NCBI GenBank assembly: GCA_013180625.2
Contig: SNVD02003226.1
Span: 62,001 to 126,000 of the forward strand
Source: Boswellia sacra
Lineage: Eukaryota > Streptophyta > Magnoliopsida > Sapindales > Burseraceae
Reading direction: 5' to 3'
DNA length: 64,000 nucleotides
Shown: positions 20,919-33,778 of the stretch, piece by piece
Position numbering within the stretch: the stretch's first letter is position 1
Layout: each line of letters begins with the position of its first letter
Notes under the pieces: model-generated
What the model saw: only the letters and a program-made list of their open reading frames with translations
What the model was told of the DNA's origin: nothing
The model's database searches: none
Position numbers and translations under genes: made by a program

Positions 20919-22240
20919 ATGAACAGCCCACCACAAGGGAATGTCACCATTAAGGATCTCTATAGTGACAAAGAGGAGTCAAGAATAGTAAAAGGAAGAA
21001 GGTCATGATAATAAAAGGTGGTGGCTATCTAAGAGCAATTGAGGCTTATGAACCAACAAAGTGATCGAATGCAAACTCAATTTGCATAAGTGAAAGATGC
21101 TCTCCATGTTGATGTTGATGAGATGTTGGCAAATATCAAGGAATGGCTAGTCAACCGCATGGTGGACCAGCTAGTGGGTTGACCAAGTGCAAATCAATAC
21201 CATATTCATGAAAGGAAAGGAACATATTATTTTGGTCAACAAAACGATAAAGTGTTAGAAAATGAAGACTATCCTGATCATAGTCATTTTGGAGAAAGGG
21301 AAAAAAAAAACAATAACAATTGAGGACCTTCGTCATCTAGGTGAAGCACCAAATATTGTCAGGATGAGTAAAAAAAAAAGGTACTAGAGTGCAAGAGGCA
21401 TGCTAAGTCGATCGAGAAAAAGACAACCTCAATTGACACAATTATTGGGGGACCTAATATTGGGTGAAATTCAAATCATACTTTAAAAGCTCATGCAAGA
21501 AAGGCTAGGGGGTGTGCTGAAGCTCTAGAGGTTGATATGTCAACAAGGACAGTAAAATAACCCTCGCCTTTCTCATACTATATTACTTTTCATTGAAGAA
21601 GATGCCACAGGTGTAGTTTTTCCACATGACGATACCTTAGTGGTAATAATGCCAAAGTGTAAGTGAGTGTTGGTGGATGCCGGATGCTCTGTACATATAC
21701 TTTTCTTGGATGCTTTTACTCATATGGAATCATATAAAGATCAACTCCAACCAAATCAAACCTCCTTGAAAGATTTGTAGGAGATCATATGATCCCTATT
21801 AGATCAATTCAATTGCTAGTAACAACAAGATATGGTCCCCATAAGAAAACCACTATTGTGAATTTTTTTGGTGGTGGATTTTCCTTGCCTCTAATGCTAT
21901 TTTTGGTCAACCAACCCTAATCAACCTTAAGGAGACAATCTCCATCTATCACTTGATGCTAAATTTTTTCTACTAAGGAAGGTTTTAGAGTCGTGTGAGG
22001 TAACCAAGAGTTGGCAGCAACTTGCTATGCTATTTCTGTAAAAGAACAAGTTCAGGAGACTCTCCCGATCCATCATCCAAATACAAAGGATGATGGTAGT
22101 CAACCAGCGAAAGAAGTTATTCCTGAGCAACCAATTGAAAAAGCTATTCTAATCATTAATTTGGACCAAGAGATGATAACTTGCACCTACTGGATCTTCA
22201 AATAAAGAGTTGGTATTTGTATCCGTCAACAAGAACCACC
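20919..22240 (+). pseudogene. Gag and protease relics of the Tat-like element
   Basis: ATG 20919 begins a short gag N-terminus (MNSPPQGNVT) that soon hits stops. Gag-like pieces continue to about 21540. From about 21590 a broken protease reading contains FHEEDATGVVFPHDD and VLVDAGCSVHILF, where gypsy retropepsins have a VDNGSSADILF-type site, so the catalytic Asp is kept but its neighbours are changed. At about 22010-22200 an open frame covers the linker after the protease. No RT follows. Stops and frameshifts run throughout. Confidence 0.6.
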
Positions 22241-22510
22241 CAAAATGACAATGGAGGTTGGTTTCTTACTATGAACTCAACGAGTCTCGTTACATTGTCA
22301 AAAATGAAGATTAAATATGTTCATGTAATTTTGAATATATAAGAGTGTGCTATCAACAATCTTTGTTTTACACTCCACCACAAGTTACAATTCTTGAAAC
22401 ATATTGCCTTTATTATGTCTATGGTAGAAGTATCTTTTTCAAAAGTTAATGACTCTCCTATTGGTATATTTGTATCTCTATGAAAATCTCTAATGGGTAG
22501 TACAATATAA

Positions 22511-23040
22511 AAGGTCAACCAGGACCCTGATTCATTTTCTCTATTTTGAAGTGCTAGAGCAATTATAGGCACGTGATGCATAAGTTAAAGTTACCTAAAA
22601 TTTAAAAGGCAGACTAGCACCCGATCTACTATTACCCAAACTCACCAGAAAAGACGGACTGGTGCCCGAGGTATTATTCTCTAAATTCAACAAAAAGGGC
22701 GATCCAGTGTCCAAGGTACTATTACCCGAATTTGCCATAAAAGATTCCTAGAACAATGGGATAGTTCAACTAAGACCTTCATTTATTTTCTCTATGTGAA
22801 GTGCTAAAGCAATCATAGGCAAGCGATACCTAAGGGAGAGTTACCTTAAACTAAAAAGACAAATTGGCGCTTAAGGTACTATTACCCAAATTCAAAGGCG
22901 ATCCAGTGCTTGAGGTGCTATTACCCCAATTCACTAGAAAAGATTCTTACCATAATGTTGTAGGTCCACTAGGACCTTGGTTTATTTTCTTTATTTGAAG
23001 TACTTATGCAGCCATAGGATATATGATGCCTAAGATATAA
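22511..23040. repeat. Diverged tandem repeats in the Tat-like element
   Basis: The phrases GAAGTGCTAGAGCAATTATAGG, TGATGC(A/C)TAAG and GAGGTACTATTACCC recur about every 230-260 bp (about 22548, 22797, 22996). They alternate with AC(C/T)AGGACC...CATTTATTTTCT phrases. Related text resumes at 47347 after the CACTA insertion. Tandem repeats downstream of pol are common in Tat/Ogre-group elements. No ORF. Confidence 0.55.
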
Positions 23041-23195
23041 TTTCTTTATATTCTCGCCATTGTAAGATTCATCTAAGGTAAATTTACCTTCTATTTGAAT
23101 GACTCGCATCTAGTCAACTAGGACCATTGTATGTGTTCACCACCCAAAGTGCTAGCATAATAGATGACCATCCCACTACAAGAAAAACGGTTTTT

Positions 23196-24400
23196 TGCGA
23201 TCAAGTTTTTCACAACGAAATCAAATTTGTTTTAAAAAACGGCCTTTTGCGACAAAATTCTTATTTTGCTGCAAAAGCTAGCATTTGAAGAAAATGATAT
23301 TTTGTAAGAAAATTTTCGTTGCAAAATAAAACCTTTAGCGACGAATCCCGATTTTGTCGCAAAAAAACTTCCAAGTCTTATTGGGGAAGGCCTTTAGTGA
23401 CAAAATAAAATCATTTGCGATGAAAATTTTGTCATAAAATATTGTCAAAGAAAAAAATTTATATATTGTTTTACGACGAAAATTTAGCTGCAAATGGTCT
23501 TAGATTGCGACAAAATTTTTGCCACGACACGTTAGCTAATTTTCTAAGTAATCTAATGAAGATAATTTTAGAAAATCTTTTGCAACCAAAATTTCATCGC
23601 AATAGAGGATATTTTGTGACCAATTTTTTTGTCAAATTCGTTGCAAAAAGCGGCCTTTTGCGATAAAATTCTTATTTTGTCTTAAAAATTAGCATTTAAA
23701 GAAAATGATATTTTGCAAGGAAATTTTCGTCGCAAAATAAAACCTTTAGCGATGAATTCCGACTTTGTCACAAAAAAACCTTCGAGTCTTGTTGGGGAGA
23801 CCTTTAGCGACAAAATAAAATCATTTGTAACGAAAATTTTGTCGCAAAATATTGCAAATAAAATCATTTGTAACGAAAATTTTGTCTCAAAATATTGTCG
23901 AAGAAAAAAATTTATATAATGTTTTGCGACTAAAATTTCATCACAAAAGATCTTATATTGCGACGAAATTTTTGCCATGAAAAGTTAGCCAATTTTCTAA
24001 GTAAACCAATGAAGATAATTTTAGAAAATCTTTTGTGAACAAAATTTTATCATAATAGAGGATATTTTGTGACCAATTTTTGTGATGAATTTGCTTTCGT
24101 TGAAAAAAAACTTGGTCACAAAAAACAATCTTTCTTGCAAAAGCTTGGTCGCAAATAATTTCAGAAAATATTTTGCGACAAAATTTTTGTTGCAATACAT
24201 GACCTTTTACGACGAAATTTTTGTTTCAAAATATTATTTCAAAAATAACCTTCTATTATCTATATACAAAAAAAAAATTTATATAATATTTTGTGATGAA
24301 ATTTTCGTCAAAAAATGTGTTTTATTACGACAAATATTTTATCACGAAAGGTTTTGTAAAATTTTCTTGACAAGAATACTTACAAAATTGTCTAATTAAT
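23196..24400. repeat. Subterminal repeat array of the CACTA element
   Basis: A block of about 410-450 bp is duplicated in tandem (CGGCCTTTTGCGA at about 23239 and 23650). It is made of dozens of GCGACAAAAT / TTGTCGCAAAA motifs, the kind of subterminal repeats that CACTA transposase accessory proteins bind. Open frames in this block (for example 23442-23666, 23713-23919, 24082-24399) are by-products of the repeats. Confidence 0.75.
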
Positions 24401-25161
24401 ATTATGACTAATTTTTAAAATATCAAAGTGAGATTGAAAAACAAGCTCTAGCTTATAAAAATTTAGTCAATCAAATGTATTTAAAAGGATGGGTGCAAAA
24501 ATAAATTTTTAGATGCAAATGCTTTTTTATAATAATTGACTTTATTTAGTTATTGCATTGTACAATTTTATGTATGACCTAGATAATTGATTTTTTTATT
24601 AATAATAATTTATTAATCAAAGTACAAAATCTTATTTTCAATTCCTCACACATGCAAGTACTATAGCTACAAGATATGTATATATGTCTAAATATTAAAT
24701 TCCATATACAACAAACTTATTGTTTTTATTTGTTGATTATACTCTAGGTTGTTATACTTATTGTGTTAACGCATTAATAATTGATAAAAACTAATTAAAT
24801 ATTGTCTCATAATTATTGTATTTCTAATATATATGTCCAATTAGTTTAATATTATTTCATATCAGTTCAACATATTATAAGTTTAATTATGTGTTAAATA
24901 AACTTAAATAATAAATTAAATAGTAATTATTATTTATTGATATCAATTCAATATAATATAAGTCTAATTATATGTGTCAAATAAACTTAAACAGTAAATA
25001 AATTAATAATTATTTATTGATTCATATGATTAATTTTTTTATTTTAATATTTTTAGACTTTTAGTGACAAACCCGAATTTGTTGCTAAATATCCAAATTT
25101 ATCAAAAAAATTAAATTTTTTTAGGGCAAGATTCTTCCATTTTGAAATGTTCAAATCTTCA

Positions 25162-25239
25162 ATAAGTCTTATGACTCTAATTTCATTTTTCACAATGTGT
25201 GAATGACTTTTTTGTCGAAATTAGAGTCATAAGACTTAT
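25162..25239. repeat. Perfect 23-bp inverted repeat
   Basis: 25162-25184 and 25217-25239 are exact reverse complements (core AAGTCTTATGACTCTAATTT), separated by 32 nt. Transcription would give a 78-nt hairpin of small-RNA-precursor size. Confidence 0.8.
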
Positions 25240-26630
25240 AAACGATGCATGATTGACTATTGTAGTTATTACAGTATATATGTTCCTTGGACTTTTAATT
25301 TTTCTCGTATTTTTAAGTAAATTATTGAGATATTTTAAATAATTGTTAATTTTTATAAAAGAGATAAACAATTAAAATGAACTCTATAACAAAATAAATG
25401 CTTTTGTTGCATACATGATCATAATATGAAAAATTAACCATTTATTGATCAACGTAGAAAAACTTGTTTCCAATTCCTTATACATATGACAACTATGATA
25501 TACGTTTATATGTCAATAATTAAATTACCTCTATCACAAATTAATTTTCTACATTTGTCAAATATATTTTTAGTGTTTTTAAAAGAAACAGATAACTAAA
25601 ATAAATTATATAGCTAGAATGATTACAATATTTTTGTTACATATATTATTATAATATCAATAATTAATTATTTATTAATCACTGAAGAAAAACTTTTTTG
25701 TAATTCCTGACACATAACAACTATGACATATGTATAGATGTCTAACTATTGTTTATATTTGTTAAATAATTCTTGAGTTGCTGTACCTATTTTGTTAACA
25801 TTTTAATATTCAATAAAAACTAATGAAATATCATATAATATTTTATATTTCTAATGCATACGATTATTATATTATTTATTAACTTGACATCAAATTATTT
25901 AATATCAATCCAATATTATATAAATTTAATTATGGATAAAAATTTAATTAATAAATAAATTGATAATTATCCAAGTCTAAGTATGGTTCATTTAAATATT
26001 TTTAATTTTTTATTTTAGATTTTGATTTTAATTTTCATATTTTTTTAAAGACTTTTATTGACAAAAATTTTGTCGCAAAAGGTTAGCATTTGGTCGCAAA
26101 TAGTATCTTTCGTGGCAAACTTATATCATCGCAGAAGATTATTATTTTCTTAGACTTTTAGCGACTACTTTAAAATTCATCGCAAAATAGGGTCTTTGGC
26201 AACAAAATTTAAATATTAATTCGTCGCGCAAAAATAAATTTTAAGCGGATTTTTTCCCGCCTCTAAATTTTTGTCGCTAAAGACCAAAATTTCATTGCAA
26301 AAAAAAAACATTTAAACAGACTTTTACCCGCTCCTATTTATTTCATACTTTTTAAATTCTTTTGTGACAAGATTTTTCGTTGTTAAATGTCCATATTTCA
26401 TCTCAAAAAATCAATGCCTTTATTCTATATACATCAGTTAATTCGTTGGTTTATTTCATTTTCTTCCATCTCTTCCAATTTTCTACTTCATTTTTATTTT
26501 CTTCTATCTCTTCCATTTATCTACTTCTCTTTTTTCCCTAACGCTATTATCTAGGTAAATACTTTTACTCATCTTTTCTTTTATGTTGTAATATATTTAC
26601 TTGCAAGATTCATATATTTTTCATTTTTAA

Positions 26631-26788
26631 TTGTCAATTAATATTATACTTTTTTGTTTAATACGCATTTTAGAAGATGGAATGCAATTGAAAATTCTTA
26701 AGTTCTTTATTGTCAATTAATATTATACTTTTTTGTTTAATACGCATTTTAGAAGATGGAATGCAATTGAAAATTCTTAAGTTCTTTA
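26631..26788. repeat. Perfect 79-bp tandem duplication
   Basis: 26631-26709 and 26710-26788 are identical (start TTGTCAATTAATATTATAC). Identity in otherwise decayed DNA implies a recent duplication or an assembly artefact. Confidence 0.85.
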
Positions 26789-27080
26789 TTTCTTTAACAT
26801 TTCAATTTTTGTGCTTTTTTTTGTGCTATCTTGCATTTTTTATTTTTTTTTATTTTTCTATGTACAACCAAAGTTCATATATTGTATTAAATTTTTGTAA
26901 TTTGTTATTATTTAATAAAATTAGTCTTACAAAGAATTATTTTTCACAGTGAGATAATTTTGCTGTTTTATTTTAAAATTTATAAAAAATTAAAATAAAT
27001 TTTATGAATTATTAATTAAAAATCAATTATGTTAAAAAAAATTAGGTCTTTCACGACGAATTTTTTGTCGCGAAAGGTTG

Positions 27081-27975
27081 TGTTGGTGTCAACATGCATG
27101 TGCCATGCATATGATGAATTTCGTCCAACTTGTGATAAAACAAGAATATTATTTTTATTCCTATTTTACTGTTTCTAGAATTATAATATAGGAAGTATTT
27201 GATTTATAATAAATATCTCCTTAGATTAGGATATAGTATCTTGTATCCTAATTAGAATAGGAGAATATTTATTTGTCATAATTCCTTTAGGAGTTTAATT
27301 ATATTCCTTCCTATTTTATTTCTCCTAATCCTAATATGATTTTGATTTAGATTTTTACAGGATTTTTAGGAGATTTCGTCCAGGCCTCTCACTATATATA
27401 CTATGTTATATTTTCATAACTGGTGAATTGATTAGTCGACAAGTTGGCTGATTAATTGGTTGATTTGTAAGAGTCCATGTCTCAGCATTCCAACAATTAA
27501 AGAGAAGAGCTTCAAACGCAAATAGGAATATCTTTATTGATTTGATTCTTTGAGTCTTTGATTCATGTATGAGAGGTAGAAATCGTATATAAGTTATTGA
27601 TTAGGTCTATGAGAGTTAGTAGACACTTGGATAACTTGCGGGTTAAGTGTTTATGTAATTCAACGTCAGACGTCATTTGTTATGTATAACTTAAAAGTGT
27701 GTTGTTAAGTTATCTACGATAGAGAGTAAGCAATGTCACTAGAGTTTAAGATCTTAGCAGGATTTTATTTTACAAAGATTAGGTCAGTGTGTGAGGGTGA
27801 GTCGGCACTGTAAAAGGTCCTAAAGATTGTACAAACAAGAACTTAGTGAATTGAAGCTCTATAGCTATCCGTGGATGTAGGTTTTATAACCGAACCACGT
27901 AAAAATCCTTCTGTGCCAAGTTACTTTACAGTTTACTGTTATATTTCTTATAACTACATACTTCCAGAACTCACA
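27081..27975 (+). repeat. 5' LTR of the SIRE-type element
   Basis: 895 nt, TGTTGGTGTC...CTCACA, followed after two bases by the tRNA-iMet primer site TGGTATCAGAG (27978-27988). It matches 46115-46966. Confidence 0.92.
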
Positions 27976-28038
27976 ATTGGTATCAGAGTAGGTTCACTGA
28001 TAGACAAGTGAAGAAAACGATCACATTGATATGAAAGG

Positions 28039-29800
28039 ATGGAGTTTATTCGCAATGGAGGATCCAAAACACAACTACATATTCTTGATGATAGTAATTA
28101 CTCATATTGGAAGGTAAGAATGATGATGTATATCAAATCTCTTGATGACAGGGCATGGACTAGTGTGTTTAAAGGATGGACATCGTCAACAAAGTTGAAT
28201 GCTTTTGGTGATTCCGAACCCAAACCTAAGGATGAATGGACTGATGAAGAATACCGATGTTCTAGTTAGAATTCAAAGGTTCTCAATGCAATTTTTACAA
28301 CAGTGGACTTAAACAATTTCGAACAGATTTTTAGATGCAAAGTGGTCAAAGAAGCATGGGACATACTTGAGGTAAAACATGAAGGTACCGCATCTGCTAA
28401 AAGATCTAAATTGATGAGACTTAATTCTCAATTTGAAAATATAATGATGCATGAGGATGAATCAATTACTGAGTTTTACTCTAAGATATGTCATATGAAA
28501 AATTCTGCATAAATGCTTGGAAAAACTTTCACTGATGCAAAAATTGTTAGTAAAATAATTAGGCCTGGCCTAGATAAATTTCAACCCAAAATTTCAGCCA
28601 TTGAGGAAGTTAAAAACATTGATGAGATGAGGGTTGATGAACTGATTGGCATTCTTCAAAATTTTGAAATTAATCAAAGTACTAGGAAGTAAAAAGGAAA
28701 AAGCATTGCATTCAATGTGAAAACTGAAAAATCTGAGGATGAAAGTAATGATGAGCTTGATGAAACTGATTCTAAACAGATTGCTTTTCTAACAAGAAAC
28801 TATGTCAAGTTCATGAAAAGAAATTTCAGAAAAAAGAATCAAGGAAAGCCATCAAACTTAAGTGATGAAAAATTCAAAAAGTTCAACAAGGAGAATGACA
28901 AGAAGAAGCCAAAACAATATGAAAGGAAAGGGTAGATTCAGTGTTATGAATGTTCTGGTTATTGGCATATTCAGTCTGACTGTATTAATCTCAAGAAGAA
29001 GAACAAAGGCCTGACAGCAACCTGGAGTGATGAATCAGAATCGGATTCAGAAGATCAAGATTGCATGAGCAATTTTGTTGCATTTACTGCATGTGCAGTT
29101 GATAAAGGGAAAGCTGTTATGTCTGACATACAAAACATTACAGAACCAGTGTTGATCATTCTGATGAAGAAGATGACCAGAATACTATGAAGAGTTGCAA
29201 AAAACATACAATGCACTCTATGGTGAATAGCTGAGTCAGAAAGAAGAAATCAAAACCTTGAAGAAGGAGATTGAGGTGCTGAAGTGTGAAAAATCTTATG
29301 CTGAAAATCATATCACAGAACTAGAGATTGTCTTGACAGACAAAATAGTACATATTGAGAAAATCACAACAGAACTGGTTGAAAGCAAGAGGTGTGTTGA
29401 TCAACTCAAAATTGAAGCAGCCAAACTTGACAGGTCTTAAGCCTTGGAAGAGACAACTCTAACAAACATGGATTGGGGTATACAGAAGGTAATGTTTCAT
29501 CTTCATCAAAAACAGTTTTTGTGAAAGCTTCAACATTAAGTAAAAATTCTGAACTTAATTCTTTAAGATTGAGTCCTAGTTCAAAGAGTAATGAAACATT
29601 TGTTTCCCCTCTGAGCTCTTTCAAATTTAGTCCTGAAAAGGTAAGAAAATTCATTCCTACTTGTTATTTTTGTGGTAAAAAGAAACATATTAGACCTAAA
29701 TGCTTTAAATTGTTGAATATTTTGCATAAAAGATCAAAACAGTTTAAACTGTTACCAAAATCACAACTCCAAAGTTTGTTCCAGGCACATGACTAGAAAT
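28039..29800 (+). pseudogene. SIRE-type gag, broken
   Basis: ATG 28039 starts a gag with the copia-type N-terminal domain (DDSNYSYWKVRMMMYIKSLD), then the UBN2-like core (KVVKEAWDILEVKHEGT, DESITEFYSKICHM). An acidic/Lys-rich linker is followed by a zinc knuckle CYECSGYWHIQSDC (CX2CX4HX4C intact, 28942-28983). A coiled-coil-like segment (29258-29440) and a second CX2CX4H fragment (CYFCGKKKHIRPKC, about 29660) follow. Several in-frame stops (for example 28267, 28510, 28690, 28933) and a shift near 29190 make it dead. The order and sequence style match SIRE/Maximus gag. Confidence 0.85.
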
Positions 29801-29955
29801 AAACAGTTTTTAACATATTTTAAAACATGTAGGGATGGTAATGTCACCTATGGAGATGGAGCAAAGAGTAAGATAATTGGTAAAGGCACTTTGAATATCA
29901 AAGGCCTACCCAATTGTCAAAATGTCTTGCTGGTTGAAGGTTTAAAAGCTAATCT

Positions 29956-30434
29956 AGTACATGTGGTTAAATCAAACAAACTACTACATGTAATTTACAT
30001 GATCTTTTACTCATATCAACTACGTATCAACTAATGCCCATGGTAAACAATACAACTATTTACTACATTACTATTACATGTTGTAATATATTGACTTTTG
30101 CGACTTCCATGTAAATTCATTACTTTTAACCACTTGCAAGTGTATGTGGTAAATAAAATAAAACACCACATATAATTCAAGGTGGTCTTCTATTTATATC
30201 AACCACGTGCCAATTAATTCATGTTGTAAATACTATAAATATAAACCACATCAATAATGCAAGTGGTTAACATATTGATCTTACCACTTTTATTTAGGGC
30301 ACATTGTAAAATTGGAGTTTTTCATAAGTTTTGACAACTTAAGAATAACTTACGTTGTAAATAATTAATTTTAACTACATTCATTAAAACATGTGGTGGA
30401 AAGGATGTAGTAAAAAACTAATTTTCTTGTAGTG
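29956..30434. mobile_element. Mini-CACTA insertion in the copia pol gene
   Basis: The right end reads inward as CACTACAAGAAAATTAG (ends 30434). The left end has lost its first bases and begins AGTACATGTGGTT. The 3-bp duplication TCT flanks it (29953-29955, 30435-30437). Removing it rejoins the conserved copia phrase ANL-ISISQ. The interior has repeated ACATGTGGT / ACCACATG-type motifs and no ORF. It splits the protease/integrase boundary of the host copia. Confidence 0.75.
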
Positions 30435-30437
30435 TCT

Positions 30438-33324
30438 TATTAGTATTAGTCAGATTTATGATGACAAGTATATTGTTAATTTCACACAAAACAAATGCAT
30501 GGTCTTAGATAATTTTGGTAAATATATTCTAGAAGGTAATAGATCTTCGGATAATTGTTATTTGGTAAAGATTGCATTTTAAGCTACGATTTCGGATTTG
30601 TGGCATCTAAAATTAGGATACTTAAATTACAAAAACTTGGTTAAATTAACTAAGTTAGGTGCTGTCAAAGGAGTTCCTAAACTTGATGACAAAGTTAATG
30701 AAATTTGTGGACCATGTCAAGTGGGAAAACAAATTAGAAGTTCACACAAATCAAATCCACATCTTAGCACATCCAAAATACTTGATTTGCTTCACATGGA
30801 TCTTATGGGTCCTATGCAAATTAAAAGCATTACAGGTAAGAGATACATATTTTTTTGTGTGGATGATTTTTCTAGATATACTTGGGTTGATTTCATTAAA
30901 AAAAATTTGACAGTTTTGAAGCTTTCAGGAATCTTTGTGTTAAGCTTGAAAATGAGCAAAATAGGAACATTGGAAGGATTGTGAGAATAAGAAGTGATTA
31001 TGGCAAGGAGTTTGAAAATGTTAGCTATGCTCACTTTTGCAAATATCATGGAATTAATCATGAATTTCCAGCTCTCAAAACCCCTGAACAGAATGGCATT
31101 GTGAAAAGGAAGAATAAAACTCTTCAAGAGAGGCTAGAGTGATGCTCAATAGCAAAAAGTTGACCAAGAGGCTATGGGCTGAAGCAATAAGCACTGCTTG
31201 TTATATTTCAAATAGAGTTGTTCTTAGAATTGGCACTAACCAGACACCTTATGAAATTTTGAAAGGTTGAAAACTGAATTTAAAATGTTTTCATGTTTTT
31301 AGATGCATGTGTTATATCTTAAATGACAAAGAGCAGTTAGGAAAATTGGATCCAAGGAGTGATGAAGGAGTCTTTATGGGATATGCACAAAACAGCAAAG
31401 CATTTTGAGTTTACAATCTGAGAATTGAGGTAGTCATAGAATCTGCAAACGTAGTATTTGACGATCTGGAAGATTATGCAAAGTATTCATAAGAGTATAA
31501 CATAACCAGCTTCACAAAAGATATAAAGAAATCAGATTCTGACAGCAACAAAAAGGAAGATTCTGTTATGAAAGAGGAAACAGTTGCTGTTACACCCGAC
31601 GTAACAGTAACATCTGACAACTCAGATTTGAACAAAAATTCAATCAGGAATGAAGATGAAAAGAAAGATCCACCCACATGGATTCAGAAGGCACATCCAA
31701 CAAGTTTGATCATTGGAACACCAGATGGCATGATGAAGACTCGAAGCAAGGTAAGAATTCAGGTAAGATTTGCATGTTATGTTTCTTTAGTTGAACCAAA
31801 AAAATGTGAAAGAAGCCTTAAAAGAAGATGTGTGGATTCAAGCTATGCAAGATGAACTTAATTAGTTTAAAAGAAATGAAGTATGGGAATTAGTTCCTAG
31901 GCCAGAAAATGCAAATGTCATTGGAACTAAATGGATATTAAAAAATAAAACTGATAAAAGTGGACAAGTAGTAAGAAATAAAGCTAGGCTAGTTGCATAA
32001 GGTTACACACAAGTAGAAGGTATAGACTTTGATGAAACCTTTGCACCAATAGCTAGACTTGAGTCAATCAGATTACTACTTGCAATTTCTTGTTTACTTG
32101 ATTTTAAATTGTACCAAGTGGATGTTAAAACAACATTTTTAAATAGCTATCTCAATGAAAAAGTGTTTGTTAAATAGCCTAAAGGTTTTGAAGATCCTAA
32201 ACATCCTGATTGTGTGTACAAATTACACAAAGCTTTGTATGGTTTGAAACAAGCTCCTAGAGCGTAGTATGAAAGGTTGACAAACTTTTTGATCAATAGA
32301 GGTTATCAAAGAGGCAGCAATGATAAGATTTTGTTTATCAAACATGCATCTAACTATTTTATTGTTGCTCAAATATATGTGGATGACATTGTATTCGGAT
32401 CAACTAATGAAAGCAAAACTAATGAGTTTGTTAAGTTGATGCAGAAAGAGTTTGAGATGAGCATGGTAGGAGAATTAAATTTCTTTCTTGGATTGTAGGT
32501 TAAGCAAATGAATGATGGGATATTCATATCTCAATCAAAATATGCAAAAAAATCTTGTAAAGAAATTTGGGCTTGAGAAATAAAAACCAATGAAAACTTC
32601 TATCAGTACTAACCTTAAACTTTCAAAAGACAATGCAAGAAAAGATATTGATGCAAGTTTGTACAGAAGTATTATTGGCAACCTCCTATATGTCACAGAA
32701 AGCATACCAGACTTGTTTTTTAGTGTAGGACTTTGTGCAAGATTTCAAGCAAATATAAAGGAATCACATCTTGCAGCAACTAAGAGAATCATTAGGTATG
32801 TTCATGGAACACATGATTATGATATATGGTTTTCTAAAAATACAAATGATTATCTTGCAGGGTTTAGTGATGCTGATTGGGCAGGAAATGCAGATGAGAG
32901 GAAAAGCACTTTAGGAGGATGTTTTTATCTTAGTACTAATTTGGTTTCATGGCACAGTAAAAAATAGAATTCTATTTCTTTGTTTACTCCTGAAGCCGCA
33001 TATATAGCAACAGGGAGTTGTTGCACACAACTACTGTAGATGAAGCAAATGTTGAGTGACTATGGTATTGAACAAAAGCCCATAACTGTGTTTTGTGATA
33101 ATACTAGTGCTATAAATATTTCCAAAAATCCTATTCAGCACTCTAGAACAAAACACATTGACATAAGATACCATTTTATAAGGGAACTAGTAGAGTCTTA
33201 GGTGATACACATTGAACACATCTCCACTGATAGACAAATGGTTGACTTGTTCACTAAGGCATTGGATACAACAAGATTTGAAAATCTAAGAAAAGCCTTA
33301 GGCATCTGTCAGTTATCTGAATAA
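30438..33324 (+). pseudogene. SIRE-type pol: integrase, RT, RNase H, broken
   Basis: The reading resumes after the mini-CACTA with ISISQ. It runs through the GAG-pre-integrase zinc region (WHLKLGYLNYKNL, CGPCQVGKQ), the integrase core (LLHMDLMGPM with its catalytic Asp, VDDFSRYTWV), RT ([41 protein letters not shown] with both Asp residues) and RNase H (GFSDADWAG, RTKHIDIRYHFIRE). It ends at TAA 33322-33324. Stops and frameshifts occur, for example near 30920, 31140, 31863, 32000, 32175, 32265 and 32497, so it is dead. The catalytic residues themselves are mostly kept, which points to moderate age. Confidence 0.9.
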
Positions 33325-33778
33325 ACACTGTATGCTGTTATGTTAATTTTATCTGTAGTATCATAAGTTTTCTTTTAAATTAGCATGTATGAGCTGTAAT
33401 ATAAAATTTGAGTGAATGACAAGATACTGATTTAAAAATGAAAAATACAGAGAGGGCTATCAGTATATGATGTGTGAAAGCTATCCACTATGAGTAACTT
33501 CATTGTATCTAGAAAATATGGTGAGGTCACTCACTTAAATGGAAAAGGCCTACCTCTATACATGTGTGAAAGCTACTATATTTATTTAGAAAATTCACAT
33601 TGAGACCAACTTTTGTGTGTGTAAGAAGCATGCTCAAGTTGATCACTTGTCTTGTATATTACGAAATTGCTTAGGGCTTCTCCTGTTCATTCCATACCCA
33701 TTCAACATTTTCTCCACTGTCCCTTGTCTTGCTTCTCTTCTTGTTTTGAAAACTTTGTGCAGATTACAAACCCTAACA

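Larger units (their letters stand above)
24401..27075. other. AT-rich interior of the CACTA element
   Basis: No gene is recognised. Short TGTCGCAAA motifs reappear at about 26070-26400 and 27050-27075. A 23-bp perfect inverted repeat lies at 25162-25239 and a perfect 79-bp tandem duplication at 26631-26788. Confidence 0.6.

Noticed and set aside
23442..24399. Several open frames of 60-105 codons in the CACTA left arm
   Set aside because: They are built from the TTTGCGACGAAA repeat on both strands and change frame with it; no transposase motif.
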